From assembly GCF_965229315.1 (NCBI RefSeq), contig NZ_CBDDJA010000001.1, positions 806,001-870,000 of the forward strand: DNA of 64,000 bases, given 5' to 3'. Below are positions 18,297 through 27,994 of the stretch, one piece after another. The translations under genes and the position numbers were made by a program. Below the pieces are notes generated by a model. It was not told the DNA's origin, did no database searches, and was given only the letters and a program-made list of their open reading frames with translations. The first letter of the stretch is position 1. The number at the start of each line of letters is the position of its first letter. This stretch comes from Pelomonas sp965229315 (GTDB taxonomy: Bacteria; Pseudomonadota; Gammaproteobacteria; Burkholderiales; Burkholderiaceae_C).

Positions 18297-21200
18297 GTGC
18301 CCCAAGACAACGTGTCTGACTTCTTCTCGGCCGCCCTCCACAATTGCTCCCGCGCCGCCGGCTGGCCCTTGCGCCTGTGCTGGCGCGCTTTGCGCTGGGC
18401 GCTGCTGCTGCTCGCGCTGCTGTGGGGCCTCGCGGCGGTGGCTTGGGTCGTGTTGCACTGGGCCATTCTCCCGCACGCCAATGAATGGCGGCCCTGGCTT
18501 GAAAAGGAAGCCTCAAAGGCTTTGGGGGTAGAGCTGCGCATCGGCAGCCTGACGGTGGAATCGGGCGGCTGGATGCCGCGCATGGCGCTGGGCGACGTGC
18601 GCGTGCTGGACGCCGCCGGCCAGCCCGCGCTGCGCCTGCCGCGCGTGACGGCCGTGCTGTCGGCGCAGTCGCTGCTCGTGCTGGAGCCGCGCTTTTCGCA
18701 ATTGCTGGTCGACACGCCGGAGCTCATCATCCGCCGCGACGCGCAGGGCCGCATCTTCATCGCCGGGCTGGGGCTGGACGCGGCCGGCCAGGCCGACACC
18801 GGCACCACCGAGGCCGGGCTGGACTGGCTGTTCAGCCAGCCCGAGCTGGCCATCGTGCACGGCCGCGTGCGCTGGATCGACGAGAAGCGCCCCGACGCGC
18901 GGCCGCTGGAGCTGTCGGACCTGAACTTCGTCATGCGCAACGGCCTGCGCCGCCACAACCTGCGCCTGGACGCCACGCCGCCGGCCGACTGGGGCCAGCG
19001 CTTCACGCTGCGCGGGCGCTTCGTGCAGAGCCTGCTGAAACGCCCCGGCGAGCTGCAGCACTGGAGCGGCCAGCTCTTCGCCGAGCTGCCGCAGGCCGAC
19101 CTGAGCCAGCTGCGCCGCCATGTCGACCTGCCCTTCCAGCTCAGCGAGGGCGACGGCGCGGTGCGCGCCTGGGCCGACATCAAGGACGGCCAGCCCACCG
19201 CCGCCACGCTGGACCTGGCGCTGCGCGCCGTGCGGCTGAAGCTGCTGGACGACGCGCCCGAGCTGGACCTGGACCACATCCAGGGCCGGCTGGAGCTGGC
19301 CCGCGACAAGGGCGCCCTGAGCCTGCAGGCCCGGCAGCTGGGCTTCGCCAGCGGCGACGGCGTGGTGTGGCCGCGTTCGGACTGGGGCGTGACGCTGCAG
19401 TTCGGCCGGAGTGCCGCCGGTGAAGAAACGGTGCTGGGCGGCGAGGTCAACGCGCAGCGGCTGGACTTCGCGCTGATGGCGCAGATCGCGCAGCGCCTGC
19501 CGCTGGGCGAGCGCGCCCACGCGCTGCTGGGCGAGCTGGCGCCGCGCGGCGTGCTGACCGCGCTGACCGGCCAGTGGCAGGGCACGCTGGATGCGCCGAA
19601 GAGCTACCGCATCAAGGCCGAGCTGGACGGCCTGGCGCTGGCCCCGCAGCCTGGCGTGCCGGACGGCCACCTGGGCCGCCCCGGCGTGCGCGGCGCCAGC
19701 CTGCAGATCGACGCCAACGAACACGGCGGCGAGGCGAAGCTGGCGGTGCACGACGGCGAGGTCGAGCTGCCGGGGCTGTTCGAAGACCCGGTGCTGCCCA
19801 TCACGCGGCTGGCCACGCAGCTGAGCTGGAAGCTGCCGCAGCCCCATGGCAAGACGCCGGGCGAGGTGGAGCTGCGGCTGCGCGACCTGCAGTTGCAGAC
19901 GCCCGACCTGAGCGGCGAATTCGACGTGCTGTGGAAACGCGCCGCCGGCGCCACCACGCCGGGCTTCCTGGACCTGACCGGCAAGGTGCCGCGCGTGGAT
20001 GCCACGCGCGTGGCCCGCTACATCCCGCTGAGCCTGCCGGCCACGCGCAGCTACCTGGCGGGCGCGCTGCTGGCCGGCGAGGCGCGCAGCACCAGCGTGC
20101 GCATCAAGGGCGAGCTGCACGACTTCCCGTTCGACCAGCCGCGCGCCACCGGCGTGTTCCGCGTCGCCACGCAGGCGCAGGGCGTGCTGCTGGCCTACGT
20201 GCCGCCCAGCGCCACGGGCACCAACTGGCCGGCGATGGAGGGCGTGCAGGCCGAGCTGGTGTTCGAGCGCGCCGGCATGCAGATCAAGGACGCGCATGCC
20301 AAGGTGCTGGGCTACGAGCTGAGCGGCGTGAACGGCGGCATCAAGGACTTCCAGCACGGCCGCACGCTGGTGCTGGACGGCAACGGCCGCGGCGCCGGCA
20401 CGGACCTGCTGCGCTTCGTGCGCAGCTCGCCGCTGGACGACTGGCTGGGGCATGCGCTGAGCACCGCCACGGCGCAAGGCCCGGTGGGGCTGAAGCTGGG
20501 CCTCAGCCTGCCGCTGGAGGACACCACGCAGACGACGCTGAAGGGCCAGCTGCAGCTCGGCGGCGTGGACCTGAAGCTGCGCCCCGAGCTGCCGCCGCTG
20601 GCCGCCGCGCGCGGCCGTATCGACTTCGACCACAAGGGCCTGCAGCTCGCCGGCATGACCGCGCGGCTGCTGGGCGGCGAAGCGGCCCTGGAGGGCGGCA
20701 GCCTGCCGGCCGGCGGCATGCGCTTCGCCGTGCAGGGGCAGGCCACCGCCGACGGCCTGCGCCACGCGACCGAGCTGGGCGCCGTCGCGCGGCTGGCGCA
20801 GGCGGCCAGCGGCCAGGCGGCCTACCGCTTCCAGCTCGCCGTCACGAAGGACGGCCAGAGCGAACTCAGCGTGTCCAGCAGCCTGCAAGGCCTGGCCATC
20901 GACCTGCCGGCGCCCGCGCGCAAGGAGGCCGACGCGACGCTGCCGCTGCGCCTGCTGATGACGCCCACCGCCGCCGGCCGCGACGAGATGCGGCTGGAGG
21001 TGGGCACGCCGGGCTCGCCGCTGCTGCAGGCGCAGTTGCAGCGCGACGTGTCCGGCGCGGGCGGCTCGCAGGTGCTGCGCGGCGTGCTGGCCGTGCAGGA
21101 CAAGCTGCCCGCGCTGCCGGCCAGCGGCGTGCTGCTGCAGGTCAATGTCGCGTCGCTGGACCTGGACGCCTGGCAGCAGCGCCTGGGTGCGCTGACCGGC

Positions 21201-22406
21201 TCGGCTGGCGCTGCGGGTGGCGGCGGGGCGGCCGACGACGGCGACGCGGCCGGCATGCTGCCCAGCCAGATCGTGCTGCGCAGCCAGGCGCTGAAGGTGG
21301 CCGGCCGCCCCCTCGGCCGCATCAACGCGCAGGTCTCGCGCGAGGGCACGACGTGGCGGCTCAACCTCGATGCCGAGCAACTGGCCGGCCGCATCGAGCT
21401 GCGCGGCGTGCGCGCAGGCCAGGTCGGCGCGGTGCACGCGCGGCTCACGCGGCTGTCGCTGCCGCGCTCGGAGGCCGATTCGTTCAGCGACCTGATGGAC
21501 CCCGCCAAGCCCGCAGCCAACGGCAGCCCGCTGCCGTCCCTGGACATCGAGGTGGACGACTTCGAGCTGCGCGGCAGGCGCTTCGGCCGGCTGGAGGTGC
21601 AGGCCCAGGCGCCGGCCGGCTCGCGCGACTGGAAGCTGGAGAAGCTGCAGATCAAGGCGCCCGAAGCGACGCTGATCGCGACCGGCCAGTGGGGCGCCGT
21701 GAAGGGCGACCTGTCGGGCCGGCGCCGCACGCAGCTCGACTGGACGCTGGACATCGCCGATGGCGGCAAGCTGCTGGAGCGCCTCGGTCAGGGCCAGAAG
21801 GACGCGCCCATCCTGCGCGGCGGCAAGGGCCAGCTCGCCGGCCAGATCGGCTGGGACGGCTCGCCGCTGGCGCCGCACTACCCGACCATGGCCGGCGCGC
21901 TGAACGTGCAGCTGGACACCGGCACCTTCCTGAAGGCCGAGCCCGGCGTGGGCCGGCTGCTGGGCATCCTGAGCCTGCAGTCGCTGCCGCGCCGGCTGCT
22001 GCTGGACTTTCGCGACGTGTTCGCCGAGGGCTTCACCTTCGACGGCGTGACCGGCGACGTGAAGATCGCCGCCGGCGTGGCGCGCAGCGACAACATCCGC
22101 ATCCGCGGCCTGCAGGCCACCGTGCTGGTGGACGGCAGCACCGACCTCGCGGCCGAGACGCAGGCGCTGCGCGTGGTCGTCGTGCCCGAGGTGTCGGCCG
22201 GCGGCGCGTCGCTGGCCTACGCGGCCATCAACCCGGCCGTGGCGCTGGGCGCCTTCCTCGCGCAGATGATCCTGAGCCGGCCCATGGCCGCCGCCAGCAC
22301 GCGCGAGTTCCAGATCAGCGGCACCTGGAACGACCCCAAGGTGGAGAAGGTGGAGAACCCGGCGCCGGCCAAGGCGGCCAGCGCGCCGCTAGCATCGCCC
22401 CCATGA
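18297..22406 (+). CDS. yhdP: YhdP family AsmA-like envelope protein
   Basis: A 1369-residue protein with an N-terminal membrane helix at about residues 28-58, followed by a long repetitive beta-rich periplasmic region typical of AsmA-like proteins. These are proposed to form hydrophobic grooves that move phospholipid from the inner to the outer membrane. The C-terminal part (FRDVFAEGFTFDGVTGDVKI) matches the YhdP/DUF3971 signature. It is slightly longer than E. coli YhdP (1266). No suitable ATG exists, so GTG at 18297 or 18312 is the start. The stop overlaps the nitrilase start in ATGA, implying translational coupling. Confidence 0.88.
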   Translation: MPQDNVSDFFSAALHNCSRAAGWPLRLCWRALRWALLLLALLWGLAAVAWVVLHWAILPHANEWRPWLEKEASKALGVELRIGSLTVESGGWMPRMALGDVRVLDAAGQPALRLPRVTAVLSAQSLLVLEPRFSQLLVDTPELIIRRDAQGRIFIAGLGLDAAGQADTGTTEAGLDWLFSQPELAIVHGRVRWIDEKRPDARPLELSDLNFVMRNGLRRHNLRLDATPPADWGQRFTLRGRFVQSLLKRPGELQHWSGQLFAELPQADLSQLRRHVDLPFQLSEGDGAVRAWADIKDGQPTAATLDLALRAVRLKLLDDAPELDLDHIQGRLELARDKGALSLQARQLGFASGDGVVWPRSDWGVTLQFGRSAAGEETVLGGEVNAQRLDFALMAQIAQRLPLGERAHALLGELAPRGVLTALTGQWQGTLDAPKSYRIKAELDGLALAPQPGVPDGHLGRPGVRGASLQIDANEHGGEAKLAVHDGEVELPGLFEDPVLPITRLATQLSWKLPQPHGKTPGEVELRLRDLQLQTPDLSGEFDVLWKRAAGATTPGFLDLTGKVPRVDATRVARYIPLSLPATRSYLAGALLAGEARSTSVRIKGELHDFPFDQPRATGVFRVATQAQGVLLAYVPPSATGTNWPAMEGVQAELVFERAGMQIKDAHAKVLGYELSGVNGGIKDFQHGRTLVLDGNGRGAGTDLLRFVRSSPLDDWLGHALSTATAQGPVGLKLGLSLPLEDTTQTTLKGQLQLGGVDLKLRPELPPLAAARGRIDFDHKGLQLAGMTARLLGGEAALEGGSLPAGGMRFAVQGQATADGLRHATELGAVARLAQAASGQAAYRFQLAVTKDGQSELSVSSSLQGLAIDLPAPARKEADATLPLRLLMTPTAAGRDEMRLEVGTPGSPLLQAQLQRDVSGAGGSQVLRGVLAVQDKLPALPASGVLLQVNVASLDLDAWQQRLGALTGSAGAAGGGGAADDGDAAGMLPSQIVLRSQALKVAGRPLGRINAQVSREGTTWRLNLDAEQLAGRIELRGVRAGQVGAVHARLTRLSLPRSEADSFSDLMDPAKPAANGSPLPSLDIEVDDFELRGRRFGRLEVQAQAPAGSRDWKLEKLQIKAPEATLIATGQWGAVKGDLSGRRRTQLDWTLDIADGGKLLERLGQGQKDAPILRGGKGQLAGQIGWDGSPLAPHYPTMAGALNVQLDTGTFLKAEPGVGRLLGILSLQSLPRRLLLDFRDVFAEGFTFDGVTGDVKIAAGVARSDNIRIRGLQATVLVDGSTDLAAETQALRVVVVPEVSAGGASLAYAAINPAVALGAFLAQMILSRPMAAASTREFQISGTWNDPKVEKVENPAPAKAASAPLASPP

Positions 22407-23209
22407 AGATCGCTGCCTGCCAGATGGTGTCCGAGCCCGACCTCGGCGCCAACCTCCTCGTCGCCCGCCGGCTGCTCGAATCGGCCGCGGCCCAGGGCGC
22501 GCAGCTCGCCGCGCTGCCCGAGTACTTCTGCCTGATGGGCCACCACGACACCGACAAGCTCGCGTTCGCCGAGACCCCCGGCGACGGCCCCATCCAGGCC
22601 ATGCTGTCGCGCGCGGCGCGGGAGCTCAAGCTGTGGGTCATCGGCGGCACGCTGCCGATCAAGGCGGACACGGCCGACCGCGTGCGCAACACGACGCTGG
22701 TGTTCTCGCCCATGGGCGAGGTCGTGGCGCGCTACGACAAGATCCACCTGTTCGCCTTCGACAACGGCCGCGAGGCCTACGACGAGGCGCGTGTGCTGGA
22801 GGCCGGCAGCGCGCCCACGGTGTTCGATGCGGGCGGGGTGCCCGGACGTTTGCGAGTGGGCCTGTCGGTCTGCTACGACCTGCGCTTCCCGGAGCTGTAC
22901 CGGTCGTACAACCCCTGCGAGCTGATCGCCGTGCCGGCTGCATTCACGTACACGACGGGCCAGGCGCACTGGGAGCTGCTGCTGCGCGCCCGCGCGGTGG
23001 AGAACCAGTGCTACGTCATCGCGCCGGCCCAGGGCGGCAAGCACGAGAACGGCCGCCGCACCTGGGGCCACAGCATGCTCGTCGACCCCTGGGGCGAGGT
23101 GCTGGGCGTGCTGCCCGAGGGCGAGGGTGTCGTGATGGCCGAGGTGGACCCGGCGCGGCTCGCGCAGGTGCGCCAGCAGTTGCCGGCGCTGGCGCACCGC
23201 CGGTTTTGA
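22403..23209 (+). CDS. Carbon-nitrogen hydrolase (Nit/deaminated-glutathione amidase type)
   Basis: A 268-residue nitrilase-superfamily enzyme with the E-K-C triad: E40 (LPEYF), K113 (YDKIHLFAFD) and C157 (SVCYDLRFPEL). The FxxDxR and RAVENQCYVIAPAQGG patterns are those of Nit1/Nit2-type amidases, which repair deaminated glutathione. The exact substrate is inferred from family. The ATG at 22403 overlaps the yhdP stop by 4 bp (ATGA). It is cytoplasmic, unlike its operon partner. Confidence 0.87.
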   Translation: MKIAACQMVSEPDLGANLLVARRLLESAAAQGAQLAALPEYFCLMGHHDTDKLAFAETPGDGPIQAMLSRAARELKLWVIGGTLPIKADTADRVRNTTLVFSPMGEVVARYDKIHLFAFDNGREAYDEARVLEAGSAPTVFDAGGVPGRLRVGLSVCYDLRFPELYRSYNPCELIAVPAAFTYTTGQAHWELLLRARAVENQCYVIAPAQGGKHENGRRTWGHSMLVDPWGEVLGVLPEGEGVVMAEVDPARLAQVRQQLPALAHRRF

Positions 23210-23306
23210 GCCCGACGTTGCTGGGGCGTTAAGCCGCCGCGATGACTTTCCGCGCCGCCGGGTGCGGCTCGTAGACTCGCCGGCTTTCCTACACCCCCTG
23301 CACGTC

Positions 23307-26300
23307 ATGAACTTCAAGCTTGCAGGCGCCGCGCTGGCGCTGTCGTTGGCCTTTTCCCCGGTCCAGGCGCAGCCCGCCGACCCGCTCGGCCCGGTGACCC
23401 AGCCGCTGTGGCTGCGCCAGTCCGCCATCTCGCCCGACGGCGCGCAGATCGCGTTCACCTTCCAGGGCAACCTGTACCTGATGCCCGCCGCGGGCGGCGC
23501 GGCGCGGCTGCTGGTGTCCAACGGCCACCATGTGTCGGCGCCTGTGTGGTCGCCCGACGGCCGGCTGCTGGCCTACGCGGCGGACGTGTACGGCAACAAC
23601 GACGTGTTCCTGATCTCGGCCGCGGGCGGTGCCTCGCGCCGGCTGACGACGCACTCGGCCCCCGAGACGCCCATCGGCTTCACGCCGGACGGCAAATCGG
23701 TGCTGTTCTCGGCGCAGCGCCAGGACGTGCGCACCAGCATGGCCTTCCCGTCGCCCGCGTTGAGCGAGCTGTACCAGGTGGGCATCGCCGGCGGCCGCCG
23801 CCCCGAGCAGGTCTTCAGCCAGCCGGCGCTGGCCGGCCGCTACAACAAGGCCGGCACGCAGCTCGTCTACGAAGACTGGAAGGGCTACGAGAGCGCCCAG
23901 CGCAAGCACCACATCTCGCCGGTGGCGCGCGACATCTGGCTGTGGGACGCCAGGACCGGCCAGCACACCAAGCTGACCCGCACCGGCGGCGAGAACCGCA
24001 ACCCGGTGTGGTCGGCCGACGAGCAGTCCATCTACTACCTCAGCGAGAAGAGCGGTTCGTTCAACGTCTGGAAGATGCCGGTGGGCCAGCCCGAGGCGAC
24101 GCGCCAGATCACCAATTTCACGAAGAACCCGGTGCGCTTCCTGTCGGTGGCGGCCAACGGCGTCATCAGCTTCGGCTACGACGGCGAGCTGTACACGATG
24201 GCCGGCGACACCGCCACGCCGCAGAAGCTGGCCGTCAGCGTGTCCACCGATGCACTGGTGCCGCGCGTGGAGAACCTGAAGCTGACCGAAGGCGCCACCG
24301 ACATGGCCAACAGCCCGGACGGCAGCGAAGTGGCCGTCATCGTGCGCGGCCAGGTGTTCGTCACCTCCACCGAGTTCGGCAACACGCGCCGCATCACCGA
24401 CGGCCCGGGGCAGAAGCGCTCCGTCAGCTTCAGCCCCGACGGCCGCAAGCTGCTGTACGCCTGCGAGCTGAACGGCCAGTGGAGCCTGTGCGAGGCGGCC
24501 ATCGCCGGCGACAAGAAGGCCGTGCCCAGCTTCTTCAACGCGCCGCGCGTGACGACGAAGGTGCTGCTGAAGGACGCGCACCAGAACTTCCAGCCGCGCT
24601 ACTCGCCGGACGGCAAGGAGGTCGCCTACCTGCAGGACCGCGCGGCCCTGCACGTGCTGAACATCGCCTCGGGCAAGACGCGCCAGGTGCTGTCGGCCGA
24701 CTGGAGCTACTCGTACGAGGACGGCGACCAGTGGTTCGATTGGGCGCCCGACGGCAAGAGCCTGGCCGTGCAGTTCATCGACCGCAACCGCTGGAGCAAC
24801 GAGGTCGGCACCGTGCCGGCCGATGGCAGCGGCAAGCTGGTCAACCTGACCCACAGCGGCTACGAGGACATGCGGCCCATGTTCGCGCGCGGCGGCCAGA
24901 TGCTGATCTGGACGACCGACCGCCAGGCGCTGCACGGCAACGGCGGCGGCGCGCGCGGCGACTACGACGTCTACGCGATGTTCCTGACCCGCGCCGCGTT
25001 CGACCGCCACCAGCTCGACAAGGCGGAGTACGCCCAGCTGAAGAAGCGCGAGGACGACGAGAAGAAGGACAAGAAGGGCGACGACGACAAGACGGACGAT
25101 GCGAAGAAGCCGGCCGACAAGGCCAGGGACGCCGACGCCAAGACGGACGCCAAGAAGGACGAGAAAAGGGACGACAAGAAGGCCGAGAAGCCGGCCAAGC
25201 CCGTCGTGGTCGAGCTGGACGGCATCGAGGACCGTACCGCGCGCGTGACGACGGTGTCGGGCGACATCAAGGACTACGCGATGACGCCGGACGGCGAGCA
25301 GCTGTTCTATGTCGTCAAGGGCGCCGATGGCTACGAGCTGTGGCAGGCCCGCCTGCGCGACAAGGAGAGCCGCCGCGTGGCCAGCCTGCCGGCCGGCCGC
25401 GGCGACGCGGTCGGCCTGACGCTGGACAGCAAGGGCACGACCGGCTTCGTGATGACCGGCGGCCGCGTGCAGAAGTTCAAGGTGCCCGGCGACGACGGCA
25501 AGGGCGACGTGAAGACCGAGGGCGTGCGCTTCACGGCCGAGCTGCGCATCGACCACGCCGCCGAGCGCGCGCAGATGTTCGACCATGTCTGGCGCCAGAC
25601 GCAGGAGAAGCTCTACGTCAGCGACATGGGCGGGGTGGACTGGGCCGGCTACCGCAAGGTCTACGAGCGCCAGCTCCCGTTCGTCGCCGATGGTGCGGAC
25701 TTCGCCGAGCTGCTCAGCGAGATGCTCGGCGAGCTGAACGTGTCCCACACTGGCGGCAGCTACCGCCCCGCACCGCGCGGCGACAGCACCGCGTCGCTGG
25801 GCCTGTTCTACGACCAGGCCTACCAGGGCGCGGGCGCCAAGGTGGCCGAGGTCATCGCCGGCGGTCCGCTCGACCTGGCGACCAGCCGCGTGAAGGCCGG
25901 CATGGTCATCGAGTCCATCGACGGCGAGGCCATCGCGGCCGGCGCCGAGTTCGACTCGCTGCTCAACCTGAAGGCCGGCAAGCCGGTGACGCTGGGCGTG
26001 CTGGACCCGACCAGCGGCCAGCGCTTCGACCAGACGCTGCGCGCCATCGGCATCGGCGCCGAGCGCGAGCTGCTCTACAAGCGCTGGGTGCGCCAGGAGC
26101 GCGCGTTGGTGGACAAGCTCTCCGGCGGGCGCCTGGGTTACGTCCACGTGCGCGGCATGAGCGACCCGAGCTACCGCCAGACCTTCTCCGACGCGTTGGG
26201 CCGCGCCAGCGGCAAGGAGGCGCTGATCGTGGACACCCGCTTCAACGGCGGCGGCAACCTGCACGACGAGCTGGCCACGCTGCTGTCCGGCAAGCAGTAC

Positions 26301-26675
26301 CTGGAGTTCATGCCGCGCGGCCAGAGCCTGGGCTGGGAGCCCGTCGGCAAGTGGATCAAGCCGTCGGCCGTGCTGGTCAGCGAGAGCAACTACTCCGACG
26401 CGCACCTGTTCCCGTGGACCTACAAGCACCTGGGCATCGGCAAGCTGATCGGCATGCCGGTGGCCGGCACCGGCACGGCCGTCTGGTGGGAGACGATGCA
26501 GGACGGCGCGACGACCTTCGGCATCCCGCAGGTGGGCTTTCGCGCGCAGAACGGCGACTACATGGAGCGCGCGCTGGTCACGCCGGACGTGGTCGTGGCC
26601 AACGACAAGAAGAAGCTCGATGCAGGTGAAGACCAACAACTCGAAGCGGCGGTGAAGTCGTTGCTCGGCAAATGA
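23307..26675 (+). CDS. Tricorn-type S41 peptidase with WD40-like beta-propellers and PDZ domain
   Basis: A 1122-residue exported protein with signal peptide MNFKLAGAALALSLAFSPVQAQ. Residues about 30-560 contain repeated PD40/TolB-like propeller blades (WSPDGR, FTPDGKS, FSPDGRK, YSPDGKE). Residues about 577-632 are an extremely Lys/Asp-rich linker. Then follow a second small propeller, a PDZ-like region (about 830-915) and a C-terminal S41 core. In the core, FNGGGNLHDE and SESNYSDAHLFPW are seen; by analogy with tail-specific proteases the nucleophile is S1030 in NYSDAH. It is probably a periplasmic peptide-degrading protease. Its stop overlaps the MFS gene start (ATGA). Confidence 0.88.
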   Translation: MNFKLAGAALALSLAFSPVQAQPADPLGPVTQPLWLRQSAISPDGAQIAFTFQGNLYLMPAAGGAARLLVSNGHHVSAPVWSPDGRLLAYAADVYGNNDVFLISAAGGASRRLTTHSAPETPIGFTPDGKSVLFSAQRQDVRTSMAFPSPALSELYQVGIAGGRRPEQVFSQPALAGRYNKAGTQLVYEDWKGYESAQRKHHISPVARDIWLWDARTGQHTKLTRTGGENRNPVWSADEQSIYYLSEKSGSFNVWKMPVGQPEATRQITNFTKNPVRFLSVAANGVISFGYDGELYTMAGDTATPQKLAVSVSTDALVPRVENLKLTEGATDMANSPDGSEVAVIVRGQVFVTSTEFGNTRRITDGPGQKRSVSFSPDGRKLLYACELNGQWSLCEAAIAGDKKAVPSFFNAPRVTTKVLLKDAHQNFQPRYSPDGKEVAYLQDRAALHVLNIASGKTRQVLSADWSYSYEDGDQWFDWAPDGKSLAVQFIDRNRWSNEVGTVPADGSGKLVNLTHSGYEDMRPMFARGGQMLIWTTDRQALHGNGGGARGDYDVYAMFLTRAAFDRHQLDKAEYAQLKKREDDEKKDKKGDDDKTDDAKKPADKARDADAKTDAKKDEKRDDKKAEKPAKPVVVELDGIEDRTARVTTVSGDIKDYAMTPDGEQLFYVVKGADGYELWQARLRDKESRRVASLPAGRGDAVGLTLDSKGTTGFVMTGGRVQKFKVPGDDGKGDVKTEGVRFTAELRIDHAAERAQMFDHVWRQTQEKLYVSDMGGVDWAGYRKVYERQLPFVADGADFAELLSEMLGELNVSHTGGSYRPAPRGDSTASLGLFYDQAYQGAGAKVAEVIAGGPLDLATSRVKAGMVIESIDGEAIAAGAEFDSLLNLKAGKPVTLGVLDPTSGQRFDQTLRAIGIGAERELLYKRWVRQERALVDKLSGGRLGYVHVRGMSDPSYRQTFSDALGRASGKEALIVDTRFNGGGNLHDELATLLSGKQYLEFMPRGQSLGWEPVGKWIKPSAVLVSESNYSDAHLFPWTYKHLGIGKLIGMPVAGTGTAVWWETMQDGATTFGIPQVGFRAQNGDYMERALVTPDVVVANDKKKLDAGEDQQLEAAVKSLLGK

Positions 26676-27949
26676 GCACGGCCGCTCTGCCTGCGCAGCA
26701 ACCCGGCCGCGCGGTGGCCTGGATCGTCGGCGTGCTGGTGGCCATCGCGCTGTTCGGCAACTACTACGTCTACGACTCCATCGGCCCGGTGGCCGACCTG
26801 CTGCAGCAGCAGCGCGGCTTCTCGGACTCGCAGATCGCACTGCTGAACGCCATCTACAGCCTGCCCAACGTCGTGCTCATCCTCGTGGGTGGCGTGCTGG
26901 TGGACCGCTTCGGCGCGGCGCGCATGACGCTGGTGACGGCGGGCATCTGCGCGTTGGGCGCGGCGCTGACGGCCTTCAGCCCGGACTTCGCCGGCATGGC
27001 CGCCGGCCGGCTGCTGTTCGGCATCGGCGCCGAGACCTTCAACATCGCCACACTCGCCGCCGTGGCCGACTACTTCGGCGGCCGAGGCCTGGCGCTGGCG
27101 ATGGGCGCGGAGCTGGCCATCGGCCGCCTGGGCTCCTACGGCGCGGACATGTCGCCGACCTGGTTCTCCAAGGCCTACGCCGCAGGCTGGCAGCCGCCGC
27201 TGACCATTGCCGCCGTCATCGCCGCGACGGCCTTCGCGGCGTCGCTCGCCTACTGGTGGGTGGACCGCGGCCCGCGCCGCGCCGGGCTGCTGCCCACCGG
27301 CCACAAGCAGGCGGAAAAGTTCGTCTGGCGCGACCTGCTGCACTTCGGCACCGCCTACTGGTACCTGCTGGCGCTGTGCGTGCTGTGGTACTCGGTGATC
27401 CTGGCGTTCCGCAGCACCTTCTCCATCAAGTACTTCCAGCACGTGCACGGGCTGGACCTGGCCATGGCCGGCGAGATGAACAGCTACGTGTTCCTCGCCG
27501 CCGTGTTCGCCACACCGGCCTTCGGCTGGATGTGCGACCGCGTGGGCCGCTACGCGCCCTTCCTGGCCTTCGGCGCGCTGCTGCTGCCGGTGGCGCTGGG
27601 CGTGCTGGCGCTCACGTCCGCGAGCCTGTGGGTGGCCACCGCGCTGATCGGCATCAGCTACTCGCTGGTGCCGGCCGTCATGTGGCCGCTGACCAGCCGC
27701 CTCGTCGCGCCGAACCGCTTCGGCACGGCCATCGGCCTGATGTGGGTGGTGCAGAACGCCGGCATCAGCGGCGCCAACCTCGTGGCCGGCTGGCTCAACG
27801 ACCGCGCCGGCGCCAGCGCCGCCAACCCGGGCGGCTACGCGCCGATGATGGAGTTCTTCGGCCTCACCAGCCTGGCGGGCTGCGTGTTCGCGCTGCTGCT
27901 GTGGTGGGTAGCCGGCCGGGCGCGGCACGAGAAGGCGGTCAGGGCCTGA
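26672..27949 (+). CDS. MFS transporter
   Basis: A 425-residue protein with about twelve hydrophobic helices and the MFS loop 2-3 signature GGVLVDRFGAARM. A long cytoplasmic loop between TM6 and TM7 carries PRRAGLLPTGHKQAEK. The second half repeats the motif as GWMCDRVGRYAPF. Substrate unknown. The start overlaps the stop of the Tricorn-type protease by 4 bp, so expression is coupled. A protease/permease pair suggests uptake of peptide degradation products or another small molecule, which is only inference. Confidence 0.85.
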   Translation: MSTAALPAQQPGRAVAWIVGVLVAIALFGNYYVYDSIGPVADLLQQQRGFSDSQIALLNAIYSLPNVVLILVGGVLVDRFGAARMTLVTAGICALGAALTAFSPDFAGMAAGRLLFGIGAETFNIATLAAVADYFGGRGLALAMGAELAIGRLGSYGADMSPTWFSKAYAAGWQPPLTIAAVIAATAFAASLAYWWVDRGPRRAGLLPTGHKQAEKFVWRDLLHFGTAYWYLLALCVLWYSVILAFRSTFSIKYFQHVHGLDLAMAGEMNSYVFLAAVFATPAFGWMCDRVGRYAPFLAFGALLLPVALGVLALTSASLWVATALIGISYSLVPAVMWPLTSRLVAPNRFGTAIGLMWVVQNAGISGANLVAGWLNDRAGASAANPGGYAPMMEFFGLTSLAGCVFALLLWWVAGRARHEKAVRA

Positions 27950-27994
27950 CGGGTGGCGCGACGGGGCGCGGCCCGTGGGCGGTGCGGCCGGCGT

